Source of the DNA: Chloroflexota bacterium
GTDB lineage: Bacteria > Chloroflexota > Limnocylindria > QHBO01
Length of the DNA stretch: 28,079 nucleotides
Assembly (NCBI GenBank): GCA_024636135.1
Contig: JAGXHP010000156.1
Coordinates: 1-28,079 of the forward strand
Direction: 5' to 3'
Shown: positions 1 to 7,460 of the stretch, one piece after another
Numbering within the stretch: position 1 is the stretch's first letter
Layout: the number at the start of each line of letters is the position of its first letter
Made by a program: the position numbers and the translations under genes
The notes under the pieces: generated by a model
The model's database searches: none
What the model was told of the DNA's origin: nothing
What the model saw: the letters and a program-made list of their open reading frames with translations, nothing else

Positions 1-8
1 ACCCCATG

Positions 9-25
9 GTGGCGAATCACGCCAC
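9..25 (-). terminator. Small hairpin downstream of the first oxidoreductase
   Basis: A 6-bp perfect stem (GTGGCG/CGCCAC) with a 5-nt loop lies about 30 bp beyond the stop codon of the minus-strand gene ending at 55. There is no T-run, so a terminator role is only suggested by position. Confidence 0.25.
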
Positions 26-54
26 GGACTCAATGCCCCCATGGTCCTGTTCGC

Positions 55-1302
55 CTAGAGGATGTCGTGCTCCCGGGTCACGAATCGGCGGTCCGGCCGA
101 TAGGGGTTCGCCGCCGCATCGGCCCGACCGGTGAGCAGGTCGACCACCAGCCGGCTGCCCCCGGCGCCGGCCATGATCCCGTGACCCGAGTACCCCGCGT
201 TGAGGTGCAGCCCGTCGGGGCCCACAGGTCCGAGGTACGGGCGTCGGTCCGGCGTGACCTCGTACTGGCCGGCCTGAAGGAACCAGTGAACCGACGGCGC
301 CCCACCGGCCCAGGCGTCACGCCAGAACGGCGCAACCCGGGCGAGCGCATGCCCTGACCCGGGATCGAGCAGGCCGAATGCCCAGTCGTGCTCCACCGGG
401 ACGGGATCGAGCGGGGGTCCGGGAGGCTCGGACGAGTCGGTGAACAGCGCCAAACAGCCGCGCATCGCCGGTCGCCAGTGGGCCGCCGTCTCCTCCTCGA
501 TCGTCATGGGCGCATCGGGGGGCACCGAGGGCAACTCCGGAATCACGAGCTTCTGGCGGACCGTCGGAGCGATCTCGACCTCGACCCCTGCCGTGGCGGC
601 CAGCACCGCGCTGAACGGCCCGGCAGCCACGATCACGGCATCGGCGTCTATCTCGCCGCGCGAGGTGCTCACGCTGCGCACGCGGCTGCCATCCACGTGA
701 ATCGCTTCGACGGCCGTGCCGGCCAGGAAGGTCGCGCTCCCGCCCGGCACGGCGTCGGGAATCCCGGCCGCATTCGATGCGGCGGTGGCGTAGCCGGCGG
801 TCAGTCGCTTGACGTCGAGCCAGCCATCCGCCGCTCGATAGCGCGCACCGCACACGTCGGGGGAGAGCCACGGCCAGCGCGCGCGCGCCTCGTCGCCGGA
901 CAGCAGCTCGACGTCGGTGAGGCCCCAGTCACGCTGCCGCGTGACAAGGTCCCGGGAGCGGTCGAGGGTCGCCTCGGTGAGCGAGCAGAACAGGTGGCCG
1001 CCATGACGCAGGCCGAGATCCCACCCTGCGAGACCCGTGCGCTCCGCGAACGCGTCGAACAGCTCGACGCCCTCGCGCACCGTGGCAATCTCCTCGGGGT
1101 TGTCGAACTGGAGCCGAAATGCTCCGGTCGAGACCGGCGTCGTCAGGGTCCCGAGCGCCGCGCGCCGCTCGAGCACCACCACTCGGAGGCCGGCCCGGGC
1201 CGCAAAGAACGCGGTGGCGCAGCCGACCACCCCGCCGCCGATGACCACGACGTCAGCCGTGCTCGGAAGCGCATCGGCGAATCGCACGGCGGGCGGGGAC
1301 AT
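55..1302 (-). CDS. FAD-dependent oxidoreductase (DAO/glycine-sarcosine oxidase-like)
   Basis: This 415-aa protein begins with a Rossmann dinucleotide-binding fold. Seen: the GxGxxG motif (GGGVVG, residues 22-27) and, after the second strand, Glu45, the usual ligand of the FAD ribose. The C-terminal segment SGHGIMAGAG fits the second FAD-contact motif of the D-amino-acid oxidase superfamily. Members oxidise amine or amino-acid substrates to imines, passing electrons to oxygen or a carrier; the substrate cannot be read from sequence. There is no signal peptide, so it is probably cytoplasmic. It is divergent from, and paralogous to, the gene at 1333: both carry an [AI]xRLQF motif shortly after the FAD site and YEV near the C-terminus. 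The ATG at 1302 lacks a Shine-Dalgarno but has TAGCAT exactly 6 nt upstream, suggesting a leaderless message. Confidence 0.9.
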   Translation of the reverse strand: MSPPAVRFADALPSTADVVVIGGGVVGCATAFFAARAGLRVVVLERRAALGTLTTPVSTGAFRLQFDNPEEIATVREGVELFDAFAERTGLAGWDLGLRHGGHLFCSLTEATLDRSRDLVTRQRDWGLTDVELLSGDEARARWPWLSPDVCGARYRAADGWLDVKRLTAGYATAASNAAGIPDAVPGGSATFLAGTAVEAIHVDGSRVRSVSTSRGEIDADAVIVAAGPFSAVLAATAGVEVEIAPTVRQKLVIPELPSVPPDAPMTIEEETAAHWRPAMRGCLALFTDSSEPPGPPLDPVPVEHDWAFGLLDPGSGHALARVAPFWRDAWAGGAPSVHWFLQAGQYEVTPDRRPYLGPVGPDGLHLNAGYSGHGIMAGAGGSRLVVDLLTGRADAAANPYRPDRRFVTREHDIL

Positions 1303-1308
1303 GGGTGC

Positions 1309-1314
1309 ATGCTA
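1309..1314 (-). promoter_or_regulatory. Probable -10 element, leaderless promoter of the 55-1302 gene
   Basis: TAGCAT on the minus strand ends 6 nt before the ATG, so transcription would begin at or beside the start codon. It matches TANNNT and the spacing seen at several other genes here. No convincing -35 is visible; it would lie inside the divergent gene. Confidence 0.5.
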
Positions 1315-1319
1315 GCCGC

Positions 1320-1325
1320 TAGGAT
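1320..1325 (+). promoter_or_regulatory. Probable -10 element, leaderless promoter of the 1333-2520 gene
   Basis: TAGGAT lies 7 nt before the ATG at 1333. AGGA inside it could instead be read as a Shine-Dalgarno at 9-nt spacing, so this case is ambiguous alone but agrees with the pattern at other genes in the window. Confidence 0.45.
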
Positions 1326-1332
1326 CGGGCCG

Positions 1333-2520
1333 ATGAGCCAGGCGGAGCGTGCTGACGTCGTGATCGTGGGGGGCGCGATCATCGGCTCGGCCGTCGCGGC
1401 CTTCCTGGCAGCACGACCCGATTTCGATGGGCGGATCGTGGTCGTCGAACGCGACCCGACCTTTCGCACGTCGTCGACCACGCTGTCCGCCGCGAGCATC
1501 CGCCTGCAGTTCAGCACGCCGCTCAACATCGAGATCAGCCGCTTCGGCGTCGAGGTCATCAAGCACCCCGAGCGCCATCTCGCGGTCGACGGCGTCGTCC
1601 CCGAGATCGACTTCGTCGAGAACGGCTACCTCTTTCTCGCCGATGACGCCGGCCTCGCAACGCTCGAGCGGAACCACGCCACGCAGCGCGCCGTCGGCGT
1701 CGAGGTCGAGCTGCTTGATGCGCCGGCGCTTCGGCGCCGATTCGACTGGATGAACGTCGACGACCTCGTGGCCGGATCGCTGGGCCTTGCCGACGAAGGC
1801 TGGTTCGATGCCTACGCCTGGCTCCAGGGCTTTCGGCGCAAGGCGCGATCGCTCGGCGTCATCGAGCGCGTCGGCGAGGTCGCCGGCATTGAGCGCGACG
1901 GGGACCGCGTGCGATCGGTTCGCCTGGCCGATGGCTCGACGGTCACCGGCGACTGGTTCGTGAATGCGACGGGGCCGCGCGCCGCGGACCTGGCCGCAAT
2001 GGCCGGCATCGAGCTCCCCGTCCGGCCCCGCAAGCGGCTCGTGTACCACGTCTCCTCGCCCGCCCGGCTCGGCGCCGCCCCCCTGACCATCGACCCGGCG
2101 GGAGTCTACTTCCGGCCCGAGGGTCCGGCCTACCTGGCGGGCTTCTCGCCGCGAGCGGGTGATCCCGACCCGGACACCCTCGATCTCGGCGTCGACCACG
2201 GCCCCTTCGAATCGTTCGTGTGGCCGACGCTCGCGCACCGCGTGCCGGGCTTCGACTCGCTTCGCCTGCTCGACACATGGGCCGGTCACTACGAGGTGAA
2301 CACCGTCGATGCCAACGCCGTGATCGGCCCGCATCCGACGATCCCGAACCTGCTGTTCGCCAACGGGTTCTCCGGACACGGGCTGCAGCAGGCGCCCGCC
2401 GTCGGCCGTGGGCTCGCCGAGTGGATCGCGACCGGGCGCTACGAGACCCTCGACCTGGAGCCGCTCGGGTTCGCCCGTCTTGCGCGGACGGCGCACGAGC
2501 GCGAGCTCAACGTGATCTGA
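1333..2520 (+). CDS. FAD-dependent oxidoreductase (DAO family, FOXRED1-like)
   Basis: This 395-aa flavoprotein has an N-terminal dinucleotide-binding motif with Ala in place of the middle Gly (GGAIIG, residues 13-18) followed by an acidic strand end (VVVERD). The C-terminal half carries the family signature around YEVNTVD and FANGFSGHGLQQAP, which contacts FAD and the substrate pocket. Family members dehydrogenate secondary amines or amino acids such as sarcosine or dimethylglycine; which one is not evident. It is a diverged paralogue of the minus-strand neighbour, and both starts sit in a 30-bp gap, implying co-regulation. An in-frame ATG at 1309 would add eight residues, but the ATG at 1333 fits both the promoter hexamer and the family N-terminus. 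It converges on the Rieske gene with only 12 bp between stop codons. Confidence 0.9.
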   Translation: MSQAERADVVIVGGAIIGSAVAAFLAARPDFDGRIVVVERDPTFRTSSTTLSAASIRLQFSTPLNIEISRFGVEVIKHPERHLAVDGVVPEIDFVENGYLFLADDAGLATLERNHATQRAVGVEVELLDAPALRRRFDWMNVDDLVAGSLGLADEGWFDAYAWLQGFRRKARSLGVIERVGEVAGIERDGDRVRSVRLADGSTVTGDWFVNATGPRAADLAAMAGIELPVRPRKRLVYHVSSPARLGAAPLTIDPAGVYFRPEGPAYLAGFSPRAGDPDPDTLDLGVDHGPFESFVWPTLAHRVPGFDSLRLLDTWAGHYEVNTVDANAVIGPHPTIPNLLFANGFSGHGLQQAPAVGRGLAEWIATGRYETLDLEPLGFARLARTAHERELNVI

Positions 2521-2532
2521 GGCGGTTCCGCA

Positions 2533-3117
2533 TCACCCGCACCCGGCGTCCGCCGGGTGCGGGTCGGTGAAGGTGACCGTTCCCTCCGGAGCGCCGCGCA
2601 GGATCTCGCTGGTATCGATGACCACCGTCCCGTCGTCCTCGATGAGCACCGCGAATCGGTCCATCCCCCGCTCGGCCGGTCCCTTCTCGAGCTTCTCGCC
2701 GAGGATGTTGTAGGTGCTCCCGTGGCATCGGCACTGGAAGCGCTTCACCGATTCACACAGGTCGGGAACCATGCATCCGAGGTGCGGGCACTTGCGCCAC
2801 AGGGCGATCATCTCGTCCGGGGCCGGCGCCGGGTTCGGGCTCGGCGCCCCGTTGGCCAGCGCCCGCGCGGCGGGCACGTTCACCAGGAAGCTGCGCGCCG
2901 CGACCACGCCATGCGGATAGCCCTCGGCAAATCGTGGGGTCGCGTCAAGGATCGCGTCGATCGTGCCGACGCGGAGTCGTCCGCCCAGTCCCTCGCTGAT
3001 GTTCGGCCACAGGAAGGCGAGCGTGCCGCCGAGGAACTCGAGTGACATGAGCCCGACTCCGGCGCCGAGCACGCGGCGCATGAAGGAGCGGCGGCTCAGG
3101 GTGCGCTGGTCGAGCAT
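2533..3117 (-). CDS. Tat-exported Rieske [2Fe-2S] protein
   Basis: This 194-aa protein is an electron carrier of the Rieske/QcrA type. Seen: a twin-arginine signal (SRRSFMRR, about residues 8-15) with a hydrophobic helix that may stay as a membrane anchor, then a Rieske domain with box 1 CPHLGC (110-115) and box 2 CRCHGS (129-134). Cluster ligands would be C110, H112, C129 and H132, with C115-C131 as the usual disulfide. An ATG start at 3117 is chosen because GGGAGGA (3124-3130) sits 6 nt upstream; a TTG at 3135 would add six residues but has no such site. No cytochrome b or c1 gene is adjacent, so its partner complex is unknown. It lies 78 bp downstream of the patatin gene on the same strand, possibly co-transcribed. 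Confidence 0.92.
   Translation of the reverse strand: MLDQRTLSRRSFMRRVLGAGVGLMSLEFLGGTLAFLWPNISEGLGGRLRVGTIDAILDATPRFAEGYPHGVVAARSFLVNVPAARALANGAPSPNPAPAPDEMIALWRKCPHLGCMVPDLCESVKRFQCRCHGSTYNILGEKLEKGPAERGMDRFAVLIEDDGTVVIDTSEILRGAPEGTVTFTDPHPADAGCG
2535..2564. terminator. Bidirectional terminator-like hairpin between convergent genes
   Basis: A perfect 13-bp GC-rich stem (ACCCGCACCCGGC and its complement) with a 4-nt GTCC loop spans the last codons of the Rieske gene, just past the stop codon at 2520. There is no T-tract on either strand, so intrinsic termination is not certain, but the position suits both genes. Confidence 0.55.
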
Positions 3118-3195
3118 CGGATGTCCTCCCGGCAACGAGTGCCGGTCTCATCGGACGCCTCGGTCGGTGAGCGGGCAAGGGGCGAATGTCCCGGG

Positions 3196-4173
3196 TCAGT
3201 CGGGACCCAGGCGGCAGTACTCCCGCGGGTGAGTCCGGTCATCGGTGATTCGGAATCGGGTGTCACGACCGCTCAGCACAGCATCCCAGTCGATGCTCGT
3301 CGCGAGTCGCTCGCCGTACCCGCGCAGCTCCGGGAGACGCCCGACGGCATCGAGCCCGATCTCCCGGTCGAGCGCGGTGTCGAATCGGTAGAGCGGCGTC
3401 TCCGCGTAGTGGCGGTGCACGAGCTCGGTCTGCTGCTCAGACGGCGAGCGCAGGAGCTCGGATAGGAGCCACCCGACCCATGCCCACAGCCATCGCGGGC
3501 GGGAACGGTGCAGGAAGGTGCCGGTCCCGAGGCTCACCACGATCGTCTCGGTGGGATCGTAGTCGTCGGTGTAGACGAAGGCCTCGACACAGGCCTGGTA
3601 CACGGGGTTGCCCGCCACGCCGATGCCGCCGTCGATCAGCTCGCCGATCGGTTCGATCACCCATGGCCGGAAGTAGGTCGGGGCCGCGGCCGACGCCGTC
3701 ACCGCGTCGGACAGGCGGACGCTCCCCGCCCGGCACGAGTTCGCGGGGCGATCCTTCACGAAGTACCACGGCATGCCATCGGCCAGACGCTTGGCGGTGA
3801 CCAGGAGGTCGATCGGGCTGTCATTGAGCCTCCAATCCCGCGCATCGGTGCCGATCTCGTCGACGATCAGCCGGTGCAGCCGCTCCGCGTCGTAGAGCGT
3901 GCCGGTGAGCAGGCGGCGCAGCCCGCTGATGATCGGAAGGCTTCGGAAGAGCCCCGGAGCGCGCTCGAGGTACAGCTCGACGATGCGCTGCGCCGGGATC
4001 CCGGCGGCGATGCCGGCCGCGACGACCGCGCCACTCGAGGTGCCGGCGACGAAGTCGAACGTCTCACGCGCCGGTCGTCCGGTCCTGCGTTCGATGTCCG
4101 CCAGCAGGACTGCGGGGATGATCCCCCGCACGCCACCGCCGTCGATGGTGAGGATGCGTCGCATGCGGTCCAT
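3196..4173 (-). CDS. Patatin-like phospholipase
   Basis: This 325-aa protein has the patatin acyl-hydrolase signature near its N-terminus: oxyanion loop DGGGVRG (11-17), nucleophile elbow GTSSG (44-48, Ser46) and the Asp of the dyad in IDGG (Asp181). Family enzymes cleave acyl chains from phospholipids or other lipids. No signal peptide is visible, so it is probably cytoplasmic or at the inner face of the membrane. The N-terminal wording (ILTIDGGGVRGIIPA) resembles the COG3621 branch, which includes CBASS effectors, but no cyclase, E1/E2 or HORMA gene is near, so a defence role is not supported. An internal ATG at codon 4 is an alternative start; neither has a clear Shine-Dalgarno. The 465-bp region upstream is filled by a repeat array. 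Confidence 0.9.
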   Translation of the reverse strand: MDRMRRILTIDGGGVRGIIPAVLLADIERRTGRPARETFDFVAGTSSGAVVAAGIAAGIPAQRIVELYLERAPGLFRSLPIISGLRRLLTGTLYDAERLHRLIVDEIGTDARDWRLNDSPIDLLVTAKRLADGMPWYFVKDRPANSCRAGSVRLSDAVTASAAAPTYFRPWVIEPIGELIDGGIGVAGNPVYQACVEAFVYTDDYDPTETIVVSLGTGTFLHRSRPRWLWAWVGWLLSELLRSPSEQQTELVHRHYAETPLYRFDTALDREIGLDAVGRLPELRGYGERLATSIDWDAVLSGRDTRFRITDDRTHPREYCRLGPD

Positions 4174-4220
4174 GGTGACCGAGCCACGTGACAGGTGTCG
4201 GTCGGGATCGGCGAGCCGCC

Positions 4221-4626
4221 CACAGATCGGCGAAATGGCGCCCGACGGCCAAGCCTGGCGCGGGACGGTCGATACATCGGCTCAGACGTGGCCCGAAACG
4301 CGGTGGTGGGCCGTGGTGGGCCGTGTTTGGCCTCGTGACAGCCGATATATCGGAGAGAGGGCGCCGGAAACCCTGGAGTGGCGCGATTCCGACGATGCAT
4401 CGGCTCACCGGTGCCAATGGCCGGAGTCGCCTCGCAAGCCAACGTGAGTGCCGATAGATCGGCGGAATCGCGCCTGAACGCCCGTTCTGGCGCGCATTGA
4501 ACGACAGGTCGGTTCTCCCGTGGCCCAAACAGGCCAAGAATCCGATGTCGGGCCACGTGACAGCCGATACATCGGCGGGAGCGCGCCCAAACGCCCCGAA
4601 TGGCGCCAATCCGCCGATGGATCGGC
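4221..4626. repeat. Degenerate tandem array of four ~110-bp hairpin units
   Basis: About four units, repeating every 109-123 bp, fill the gap between the patatin and MFS genes. Each has two opposed ~25-nt arms about 50 bp apart. The left arm starts near GCCGATACATCGGCGG and runs to a GCGCC; the right arm is its approximate reverse complement, so each unit can fold into a long imperfect hairpin with a ~14-nt loop. The arm tips are CCGAT-N2-ATCGG palindromes: perfect at 4342, 4451, 4564 and 4614, one mismatch at 4269 and 4392, decayed near 4221 and 4503. Between hairpins a CGTGACAG-like box recurs (4188, 4335, 4555). The last unit begins 13 bp past the MFS stop and could also end that transcript. 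Nothing here looks like a conserved gene. Confidence 0.75.
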
Positions 4627-4638
4627 CGCGCCACCTAC

Positions 4639-6096
4639 TCAGCCAGTCAGATCCGGCACGGCAACGCCGACGGGCGCCGGCGTCGTATCCGGGCGCCCCG
4701 GCGGACGACGCGGCACCCGGACGGCGACGAGGACGGCCGCGAAGGCAACGACGAACATCAGTCCATCGACGAGGCCGATGGCCGTCGGGAGGCTAAGTTG
4801 TCCGGCATCGGCCATGGCCACAATGGCTCCGCCCGCCCCCGCGCCGAAGGCCGTGCCGAGCGTGAACATGAGCTGCAACCCGGCCGAGCTGAAGCCCTCC
4901 TCGCCGCGGGCAGCGGTCTCGAGCACGAGCAGTGACAGCATCGAATAGGCGAGCCCCATTCCCAGCCCCGCGACCATCCAGCCCGCTGCCGCCACCAGCA
5001 CCGGCAGCGGCGGCAGGAGGACGAGCGCGGTGATGGCGATCCCCAGCCCGATCAGCGCGGCGCCCACCACGACCAGGGTGCGACGCGTCCCGGCAGCGGC
5101 GGCACGCGCCTGGAGCCACGACCCGGTCGCCCACGACACTGCAGCGGCCGACAGCGCGAGGCCGCCGAGCGTGACGCTACCGCCGCGCACCTCCACCACC
5201 GTGAGCGGGACGAAGGCCTCGGTGCCGAAGAAGGCGAAGGCGATGGTGAAGATCGCGACGAACGTCGAGGGCCGGCCACGCTGCAGTCGGAGCGTGCCCA
5301 CCGGCAGCAGGTGCCGCAGCGACGTGAGCGCCAGCAGGCCGCCGATCCCGGCGATGACGATCGCCGGCATGATGCGCGGCAGCTCGAGGCCCAGGGCCGG
5401 GATCGTCAGGGCCCCGACCGACAATGAAGCGAGCAGCAGTGTCGAGCCGAATGCGAGTCGCAGCGCGTCGAACCCGCGCCGCGTGTCGCTTCGCGACCCC
5501 ACCGCGGAGCGCTGCGCGGGCCCCAGCCGCGCGAGCTGCGGATAGACGGCGAGCCCCATGACGAGGAGCGGCCCCACGATGCCGAGGAAGACCCATCGCC
5601 ACCCGATGGCGTCCGCCACCCAGCCGGCAAGCGCCGGCCCGACCAGTCCGGGCACGATCCAGGCGCTGGAGATCAGCGCGATCATGCGCGGCGTGACCGA
5701 TGCCGGGTAGGCGCGCGCAATCGACGCGTAAACCACCGATCCGATCGCGCCCGACCCGAAGCCCTGGATCGCGCGCCCGGCGATGACGACCGACATGTCG
5801 TTGGCGATGCCCGAGACGACCATCCCGGCCCCGAACAGCAGGACCCCGACGCCGAGCGCGCGGGCCGGCCCGCGCCGATCGGCGTCGGAGCCCGCCAGGG
5901 TGATCCCGATGATGTTGGTGAGCCAGAACGCGCTGAAGGCCCATCCGTAAAGGTCGAGACCCCCGAGCTCGCCGACGAGCGCCGGGAGGACGGTGGGCAC
6001 TGCCATGCCCTCGAAGGCAGCGATCGTGACGAGGCCGATGAGACCGATCGTCAGCAGGCGCCGTTCCGGCGCGAAGGCCCCCTCCCCCTGGCTCAC
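4639..6096 (-). CDS. MFS transporter (DHA2-like multidrug exporter)
   Basis: This 485-aa polytopic protein is a proton-coupled major facilitator. Seen: a short charged N-terminus, then alternating hydrophobic helices along the whole length. The loop after helix 2 has the motif-A-like segment SDADRRGPARALG, and GWVADAIGWRWVFLG matches the segment after the drug:H+ antiporter motif of helix 5 (GPALAG). Known members export drugs, dyes or metabolites; substrate not predictable. The start is GTG at 6096, whose last bases form the stop codon of the phosphofructokinase gene (GTGA overlap), so translation is probably coupled to the upstream gene. Functional linkage to glycolysis is not obvious; sugar-phosphate-derived metabolite efflux would be speculation. 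The stop is followed within 13 bp by a large hairpin. Confidence 0.88.
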   Translation of the reverse strand: MSQGEGAFAPERRLLTIGLIGLVTIAAFEGMAVPTVLPALVGELGGLDLYGWAFSAFWLTNIIGITLAGSDADRRGPARALGVGVLLFGAGMVVSGIANDMSVVIAGRAIQGFGSGAIGSVVYASIARAYPASVTPRMIALISSAWIVPGLVGPALAGWVADAIGWRWVFLGIVGPLLVMGLAVYPQLARLGPAQRSAVGSRSDTRRGFDALRLAFGSTLLLASLSVGALTIPALGLELPRIMPAIVIAGIGGLLALTSLRHLLPVGTLRLQRGRPSTFVAIFTIAFAFFGTEAFVPLTVVEVRGGSVTLGGLALSAAAVSWATGSWLQARAAAAGTRRTLVVVGAALIGLGIAITALVLLPPLPVLVAAAGWMVAGLGMGLAYSMLSLLVLETAARGEEGFSSAGLQLMFTLGTAFGAGAGGAIVAMADAGQLSLPTAIGLVDGLMFVVAFAAVLVAVRVPRRPPGRPDTTPAPVGVAVPDLTG

Positions 6097-7268
6097 CCGA
6101 TGACCGCCGGCCCCAGCAGCAACGGGGAGCCGAGCTTGGCCTCGTACCGTGGGCGGAAGCGCGCCGCGTTGTACATCTCGCCGACGTCGATGATCCGGGC
6201 CCCCAGCGACCGTTCGGGTAGCGGAGAGTGGTCGTACTTGCCATTGCGGATGGCCACCATCCGCCCGAACTGCCCATCGGCCAGCAGGTCGACGGCGACG
6301 TTCGCGAACGTGATGGCGACCATCTGGTCCAGCGCGTCCGGGTCGCCCGAGCGCAGGTCGTACGTCAGGTCGGAATGAACGGTCTCGACGCCGGTCCGCC
6401 GCCGCAGCTCATCGGCCAGGGCCTCGCCGACATCGGCCTTGTGGCGGTGGCCGTAGGCATCGGCTTCGCCCACCTCCGTCAGCTCCCCGCCCTGCCAGAT
6501 GGCGCCCTCGCTGGCGATGACGAAGGCATAGCCGGAGGGGTTGAGCCGGCGATCGTCGGCGAGGATGTCCGAGAGCGCCTCGAGGTCGAACGGTGCCTCG
6601 GGGATCACGCAGCGCGCGCTCGTCACGTACGCGGCGTACCAGGCGGTGTAGCCGGCGTTGCGTCCGAAGATGCGGAAGACGCCGATGCGCTCATGGCTGC
6701 CCAGCGTCGTCCGCTGCCGGTTGATGAGCTCCTTTGCCCGCGTGACCGCCGTCGAGAAGCCGATGCAGTACTCCGTGCCGTGGACGTCGTTGTCCATCGT
6801 CTTCGGAATGGCGATGACCGGGAAGCCCTCGCGACCGAGCCGCGCGGCGTAGCTCAGGGTGTCGTCCCCCCCGATCGCCACGAGCGCGTCGATGCCGAGC
6901 CGCTCGAGGTTGTCGAGCACGATGGGCGTCAGGTCGTATCGCTCGGGATCGGTCTCCAGCTCGCTGACGCGCCGGTCGTCGAGCCGGTCAGGCAGTGAAG
7001 CACGGCTCATGGACGAGGGATTGGTGCGCGACGTGTGCAGGACGGTGCCACCGGTGCGGTCGATGGCACGCGTCGAGACGCGGTCCAGCGGCCGCAGATA
7101 GCCGCCGCCGTCGTCGCGCGCGGGGTCGACGTGGGTGAGGCCCTTCCAGCCACGACGGATGCCGATCGCGTCCCAGCCGACCTCGCTCGATCGGTAGACG
7201 ACGCTCTTGATGACCGAATTGAGGCCCGGGACGTCGCCGCCCCCGGTGAGGATGCCGATGCGCTTCAT
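6093..7268 (-). CDS. pfp: 6-phosphofructokinase, probably pyrophosphate-dependent
   Basis: This 391-aa enzyme of the PfkA superfamily phosphorylates fructose 6-phosphate at C1. Seen: the N-terminal phosphate loop LTGGGDVPGLN (7-17), GGDDTL (133-138), PKTMDND (155-161) and FGRNAGYTA further on. In ATP enzymes the second motif is GGDG and the third PGTIDND. Asp at the Gly position and Lys before TMDND are the known determinants of pyrophosphate use, so a reversible PPi-dependent enzyme is inferred. The ATG at 7268 is chosen because it places the phosphate loop at the usual position; 18 extra upstream codons are possible but unsupported. It is first in a two-gene operon with the MFS gene and is divergent from the beta-helix gene. 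A pyruvate kinase lies 18 kb away. Confidence 0.92.
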   Translation of the reverse strand: MKRIGILTGGGDVPGLNSVIKSVVYRSSEVGWDAIGIRRGWKGLTHVDPARDDGGGYLRPLDRVSTRAIDRTGGTVLHTSRTNPSSMSRASLPDRLDDRRVSELETDPERYDLTPIVLDNLERLGIDALVAIGGDDTLSYAARLGREGFPVIAIPKTMDNDVHGTEYCIGFSTAVTRAKELINRQRTTLGSHERIGVFRIFGRNAGYTAWYAAYVTSARCVIPEAPFDLEALSDILADDRRLNPSGYAFVIASEGAIWQGGELTEVGEADAYGHRHKADVGEALADELRRRTGVETVHSDLTYDLRSGDPDALDQMVAITFANVAVDLLADGQFGRMVAIRNGKYDHSPLPERSLGARIIDVGEMYNAARFRPRYEAKLGSPLLLGPAVIG

Positions 7269-7394
7269 GCCTGCACCATGCTGCCAGATCGGTCGCTCGC
7301 ACGCGGCAGAGGGCCGCCGCATGGGAATCCGCGGGCTTTGGCATTTCTGGCACCCACGTGTTGCCCCGGGTCAACCGAATCGGGTCCCGTCCAC

Positions 7395-7423
7395 TTGAGC
7401 TTGACCGATGCCACTCGTACTGT
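7395..7423 (+). promoter_or_regulatory. Sigma70-type promoter of the beta-helix gene
   Basis: TTGAGC (7395-7400), a 17-nt spacer and TACTGT (7418-7423) give a reasonable -35/-10 pair. Transcription would start near 7430, leaving about a 31-nt leader before the ATG at 7461. Confidence 0.5.
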
Positions 7424-7460
7424 GCGAAGACGGTACTCAGAGAACATCAAGACGACGAGC

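Noticed and set aside
3196..4173. CBASS-type defence operon around the patatin gene
   Set aside because: No nucleotidyltransferase, ubiquitin-like or HORMA/TRIP13 gene lies nearby; neighbours are a Rieske protein and an MFS transporter.
4221..4626. CRISPR array
   Set aside because: Units are ~110 bp, diverged, and built of opposed arms rather than identical short repeats with unique spacers; no cas genes are nearby.
4064..4634. Repetitive protein encoded on the minus strand across the hairpin array
   Set aside because: All three minus frames are open and show weak repeats because the DNA repeats; unit lengths of 109, 113 and 123 break the frame between units, so DNA-level repetition explains it better.
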